Positions 5,927 through 8,798 of a DNA stretch of 8,798 nucleotides are shown piece by piece. This DNA comes from Promethearchaeota archaeon. GTDB lineage: Archaea; Asgardarchaeota; Lokiarchaeia; Sigynarchaeales; SOKP01. How positions within the stretch are numbered: the first letter of the stretch is position 1; each line of letters opens with the position of its first letter. Both the position numbers and the translations under genes were made by a program. The notes beneath the pieces were generated by a model. That model was not told the DNA's origin. It saw only the letters and a program-made list of their open reading frames with translations, and did no database searches. Where the stretch lies: positions 1 through 8,798 of the forward strand of contig JAEOTW010000192.1 of assembly GCA_016839655.1 (NCBI GenBank). The letters run 5' to 3'.

Positions 5927-5969
5927 AGATATTTTGACTAATAGAAAAGTGATTTTTGTGGTTTGTGAG

Positions 5970-7103
5970 TCAAGAAAAACCAAGTAAAAATTTATTTCCT
6001 AAGTGCACGTTTTTTAAATATTTCTTTGCGATATCCAAACTCTTTAAAGCTTGTTTTCGTGGTGTGATCCCTAAATCCCTCATTTGGTAATCACCATGAA
6101 ATATTAGAAGGCTATATGGGATTTCAGGATTGATAGCACTAACAAATTTAGCAATCTGCTCGACTTCTTCATGGTTTGTATAGCCTGGGACCATCAATGT
6201 GCAACCACTCATTTCAAATAAACCTTTCCTTGTCCCAAAGTAATTCTCTGCAAGAAATTTGAAATTTTCTAATGTTCTTTTGTTGCTTATGCCACATAAT
6301 GCAAGATTTAATTTTTCATTAAAACTTTTTAAATCAAATTTGATATTTCCTCCTGTTTTAATAGCTATTTGCATACATTGTTCAATCCAATCTCGGTTTC
6401 CAGTACCGTTCCATTCCCAACAGATTCTCATATGTCTTTTCTTATCCTTTATTTTCTCAAGAATTTTCTCAGCTAAATTAATTGAAAAAGGTAATTGAGC
6501 TTCAGGAGTACCTCCAAAATAACATAGACATGTGATTTTTTCATTTTTAACTATTTGAATAGCTAATGTGTCTACATCGAATAAATGTCGTTTTGAAAAT
6601 AGTTTGTGAGAGGAATTCTGGCAAAATAGACAATCAAACGTACATCCATAAAAAAAAGCAGCATAACTATAGGTCCCAAATTCAGGACCTTCATAATTTG
6701 AAAATTCAGGATATCCTGAGGAAGTTCCCGCAGGACAAAACCATCCATTGCAACAGTTGGTTGGATTAGGATCTATATAGCCATGGATATATCCCTTCGA
6801 TTTTGAAGGATATGGTAATTGTCCTGACGTTCTTAACTGCAAATTTCGCAAACCGCAATAGCTAACATCATTTTCAGAAAGTCTACATTCATTAAGACAT
6901 AAATTACATCTTAGCTTAATATCAGGTCTTTCTGCCTTTGGGGGCATGGGTGGGAGTTCTACAAGTTTACGAACCTCAGTGTGAACATCTAATATATGTG
7001 GTTTAATTTTACTCCAATCTCCTTCTAAAATACATGATCTACAAACTTGTAAAACCTCTGAAATTACTTTATCTGTTTTCCCACAAAATTTACAGACTCC
7101 CAT
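5970..7103 (-). CDS. Radical SAM protein with N-terminal zinc-ribbon cysteines (PFL-activase-like)
   Basis: This is a radical SAM enzyme of the pyruvate-formate-lyase-activating-enzyme-like group (COG1180/COG1313 type), 377 aa from the ATG at 7103. Using that start, the N-terminus has CKFC and CRSC (residues 4-7 and 21-24), a likely zinc ribbon. A second cluster, CNLCLNEC with a following YCGLR (66-84), is the module found ahead of many radical SAM cores; NCCNGWFC (116-123) is a third. The core has the SAM [4Fe-4S] motif CTFDCLFC (Cys154, Cys158, Cys161) and YFGGTPEA (195-202), the GGTP-type SAM contact. The C-terminus keeps IFHGDYQMRDLG and NVHLGNKFLL. The frame extends 17 codons upstream to a TTG at 7154, but that extension lacks homology-like content, and ATG directly before GVCKFCGK is preferred. 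It may install a glycyl radical or modify a protein; no partner gene is next to it. Cytosolic, oxygen-sensitive. Confidence 0.87.
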   Translation of the reverse strand: MGVCKFCGKTDKVISEVLQVCRSCILEGDWSKIKPHILDVHTEVRKLVELPPMPPKAERPDIKLRCNLCLNECRLSENDVSYCGLRNLQLRTSGQLPYPSKSKGYIHGYIDPNPTNCCNGWFCPAGTSSGYPEFSNYEGPEFGTYSYAAFFYGCTFDCLFCQNSSHKLFSKRHLFDVDTLAIQIVKNEKITCLCYFGGTPEAQLPFSINLAEKILEKIKDKKRHMRICWEWNGTGNRDWIEQCMQIAIKTGGNIKFDLKSFNEKLNLALCGISNKRTLENFKFLAENYFGTRKGLFEMSGCTLMVPGYTNHEEVEQIAKFVSAINPEIPYSLLIFHGDYQMRDLGITPRKQALKSLDIAKKYLKNVHLGNKFLLGFS

Positions 7104-7154
7104 AATTACAATTAGATGTTTATATTCATTTCTTGCATATAACTGATATATCAA

Positions 7155-7292
7155 ATAAAATAGATTATTTTTGTTCTTTTCTTTATTTTGGTAAATTTCA
7201 AAGGATAATTAAAAGTTGAAGGTAAACTTTTAAAATAAATGTAGTTTAGAATATTCAATATTAAATTTGACAAAAACACAGGTTATTTATAA
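7155..7292. promoter_or_regulatory. Divergent promoter region, radical SAM gene and LamG-like gene
   Basis: This 138-bp AT-rich gap separates the divergent starts. On the plus strand TATTAAATTTG (7259-7269) lies about 27 nt before the ATG at 7293. On the minus strand the sequence near 7143-7170 contains A/T boxes (GATATATC, CTATTTTATTTG) that could serve the radical SAM gene. The exact elements are uncertain. Confidence 0.4.
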
Positions 7293-8798
7293 ATGATAAG
7301 AAAAAGACTATTTTCATTTTTTATAATCCTATTAGTAAGTTCTGTTTTCTGTATTTTTCTATTTTCCAATTCAGCATTAAACAATTCTGTTATAGTAAAT
7401 GAGACAGACGAATCTAATAACTTGTATAATTTAAGATCTAGTGGACCAGAAATTAATATAACTACTCCTGAGAATAAACTATATACTGCACCCATGAGTG
7501 GGTATTTTCCAGCGACGTATGGCTTTGAAAATGATGAGAATGGACTAGTTCCAGAAGAATGGTTAGATCTTTCAGATTCTAGTACAAGTGCTACAATTAT
7601 AGCCAGCCAATCTGGTCATAATAAAGTTTTACAGCTTCAAGATAATTCAGCTTCTGGATGGGCTCGAATGTATCAGAACTTTAATGATGGAGGAAAACAA
7701 TCTGGTACAGTAGAACTGTTTGTAAGGAAAAATTTCGATTCAGGAGCATCTGCTATATGTATACAACTATTAGATAGTACTCAAACAGCTATATATATCT
7801 ATGCAGACGCTATTAATGATGGAAAATTTATTTATTATAATGGAACGGAACACGAATTTTCACCCGGACTCTATTCAGATGATACATGGTTCCATCTTAG
7901 GTTTGATTTTGAAACAGGGATGGGCGGATACCGAGGATTAAACCCAGATACTTTTGATTTGTATATTAATGGTGTAAAAACATTAAGTGATACACCTTTT
8001 TGGAATCCTACTGCTGAAGTCACTCGACTTTATTTATTTACTCAAAATATAGCTACAGGTTCATGGTACGCTGATGCTATAGGGTATTCATGGGATACTG
8101 AATATAGTATCGGAGATAACGTTCAAGAAGGATTATTACTTAGCTTTGATCTTGCATTTGCTCCGGATTGGCTTGGATATTCGCTTGATGGTCAAACTAT
8201 TGAAACCATAATAGGTAATTCCACTTTTTCTTTCCCAACTCATGATGGGCTACATATGATCCAAGTATTTGGAAATACTTCTATTGGTACAATGTATCAA
8301 TCAGATCTATATTATTTTACTACGCAAATGATTAAAATTACTACACCTGAAAATATCATGTATACAGAACCGATGGTAGGGTATTATCCAGCGGTATACG
8401 GATTTGAAAATGACAAGCTCGGAGAGGATCCGAATGAATGGACCATTGATGAAGGGACGACTGGAACAATAAATGTAATTGGAGAACTAAATGGACATAA
8501 AAACATTGTAGAGTTTCATGATGGAGGCTCTGATGACGTCTGGATGAACCAATATTTCACTGCAGGAAGTCAAGTTTCTGGAACTATAGAGTTTTGGTTT
8601 AGAACTAACGATTCTTATGGTGTCCACCACATGAGATTACATGAATACCCTGTACGGGGACCAGATATTGCCGTGTGGGATGGAAAATTACAAGTAAGTG
8701 AACTAGGGTGGACTGAGTTATTCACTATAGAGAATAATACATGGTATCATTTTAAAATTGATTTCGAATGCGGAGCAGGATTATATCAAGGATTATCA
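7293..8798 (+). CDS. Large secreted repeat protein with LamG-like and Ig-like modules (partial, 3' end outside window)
   Basis: ATG at 7293 opens 502 codons with no stop before the edge. Residues 1-28 form a signal peptide (MIRKRLF, then a hydrophobic run). An ITTPEN linker (56-61) leads into a beta-rich LamG/concanavalin-like module (about 68-270). It contains PATYGFENDENG (73-84), the TWFHLRFDFE strand (198-207) and DTFDLYINGVKT (219-230). An Ig-like segment follows (about 280-345: GYSLDGQTIETIIGN, DGLHMIQVFGN). The unit then restarts: ITTPEN (349-354), PAVYGFENDKLG (366-377), TWYHFKIDFECG (483-494). The period is about 293 residues, so more copies probably lie beyond the edge. Proteins of this plan are long surface or adhesion proteins in Asgard archaea; the ligand is unknown. 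Its Asn-Xaa-Ser/Thr sites could carry glycans. A weak AGGT lies 10 nt before the ATG. Confidence 0.85.
   Translation, partial: MIRKRLFSFFIILLVSSVFCIFLFSNSALNNSVIVNETDESNNLYNLRSSGPEINITTPENKLYTAPMSGYFPATYGFENDENGLVPEEWLDLSDSSTSATIIASQSGHNKVLQLQDNSASGWARMYQNFNDGGKQSGTVELFVRKNFDSGASAICIQLLDSTQTAIYIYADAINDGKFIYYNGTEHEFSPGLYSDDTWFHLRFDFETGMGGYRGLNPDTFDLYINGVKTLSDTPFWNPTAEVTRLYLFTQNIATGSWYADAIGYSWDTEYSIGDNVQEGLLLSFDLAFAPDWLGYSLDGQTIETIIGNSTFSFPTHDGLHMIQVFGNTSIGTMYQSDLYYFTTQMIKITTPENIMYTEPMVGYYPAVYGFENDKLGEDPNEWTIDEGTTGTINVIGELNGHKNIVEFHDGGSDDVWMNQYFTAGSQVSGTIEFWFRTNDSYGVHHMRLHEYPVRGPDIAVWDGKLQVSELGWTELFTIENNTWYHFKIDFECGAGLYQGLS
7452..7562 (+). repeat. Protein repeat unit start, copy 1
   Basis: Residues 54-90 of the secreted protein (from INITTPEN to PEEW) begin the first module. 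They match residues 347-383 at most positions, including ITTPEN, Y-x-P-A, VYGFEND/TYGFEND and a closing EW. Confidence 0.7.
8331..8441 (+). repeat. Protein repeat unit start, copy 2
   Basis: Residues 347-383 (from IKITTPEN to PNEW) restart the module. At DNA level the match includes CCAGCG and a conserved TTTGAAAATGA at 8401-8411, as at 7522-7532, exactly 879 bp earlier. The protein is better conserved than the DNA, so the duplication is old or kept under selection. Confidence 0.7.

Noticed and set aside
5890..5930. Possible C/D box RNA (CTGATGA on both strands)
   Set aside because: Box C needs a purine before TGATGA, and no properly placed CTGA box D or second box pair was found.
7283..7495. 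Minus-strand 70-codon ORF over the start of the secreted protein
   Set aside because: Antisense to a signal peptide and linker in a 502-codon open frame; no support.

Overview
The window is AT-rich, densely coded and reads as archaeal. Most genes have a TATA-like A/T box 20-30 nt before the start and little or no Shine-Dalgarno sequence, T-runs serve as terminators, and the ribosomal protein uS10 is of the archaeal type. The long secreted protein built of LamG-like and Ig-like modules on the right is typical of Asgard archaea, Lokiarchaeia in particular. That placement is an inference from gene style; no rRNA is present to confirm it.

Layout. The left edge (1-94) holds an imperfect long hairpin followed by a T11 run, overlapped by a possible partial minus-strand ORF. 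A minus-strand cluster follows. Transcribed right to left, it is a 252-aa probable nucleic-acid-binding protein of unknown function (2265-3023), overlapping by ATGA a cation diffusion facilitator fused to a NifX/NifB-type C-terminal domain (1009-2268), then an inositol monophosphatase/FBPase-family phosphatase (124-954) with its own TATA-like box. Divergent from this cluster, 3169-3933 encodes a bactofilin-like beta-helix protein.

The middle holds rps10 (uS10), transcribed leftwards. Its full-length reading frame has no ATG, GTG or TTG at the N-terminus; the only candidate is ATA at 4273-4275, sitting 7 nt behind a GGTGA Shine-Dalgarno. Upstream of it lie a nested palindrome (4351-4399), a 50-codon ORF with one CPAC motif (4476-4628), and about 270 bp with no convincing gene.

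The right half has a membrane-anchored class I glutamine-amidotransferase-like protein with an intact Cys-His-Glu set (4919-5818), a cysteine-rich radical SAM protein (5970-7103), and, on the plus strand, the start of a large secreted repeat protein that runs off the right edge (7293-8798, 502 codons without a stop).

Apart from the ATGA-coupled pair, the genes show no obvious single pathway. The set mixes envelope and surface functions (CDF transporter, bactofilin-like protein, exported amidotransferase-like protein, LamG-like protein) with housekeeping (uS10, IMPase). I see no mobile element, CRISPR array, tRNA or rRNA. The items most worth following are the rps10 start, the CDF-NifX fusion with a histidine-free metal site, the bactofilin-like protein divergent from a possible ssDNA-binding protein, and the exported amidotransferase-like enzyme.
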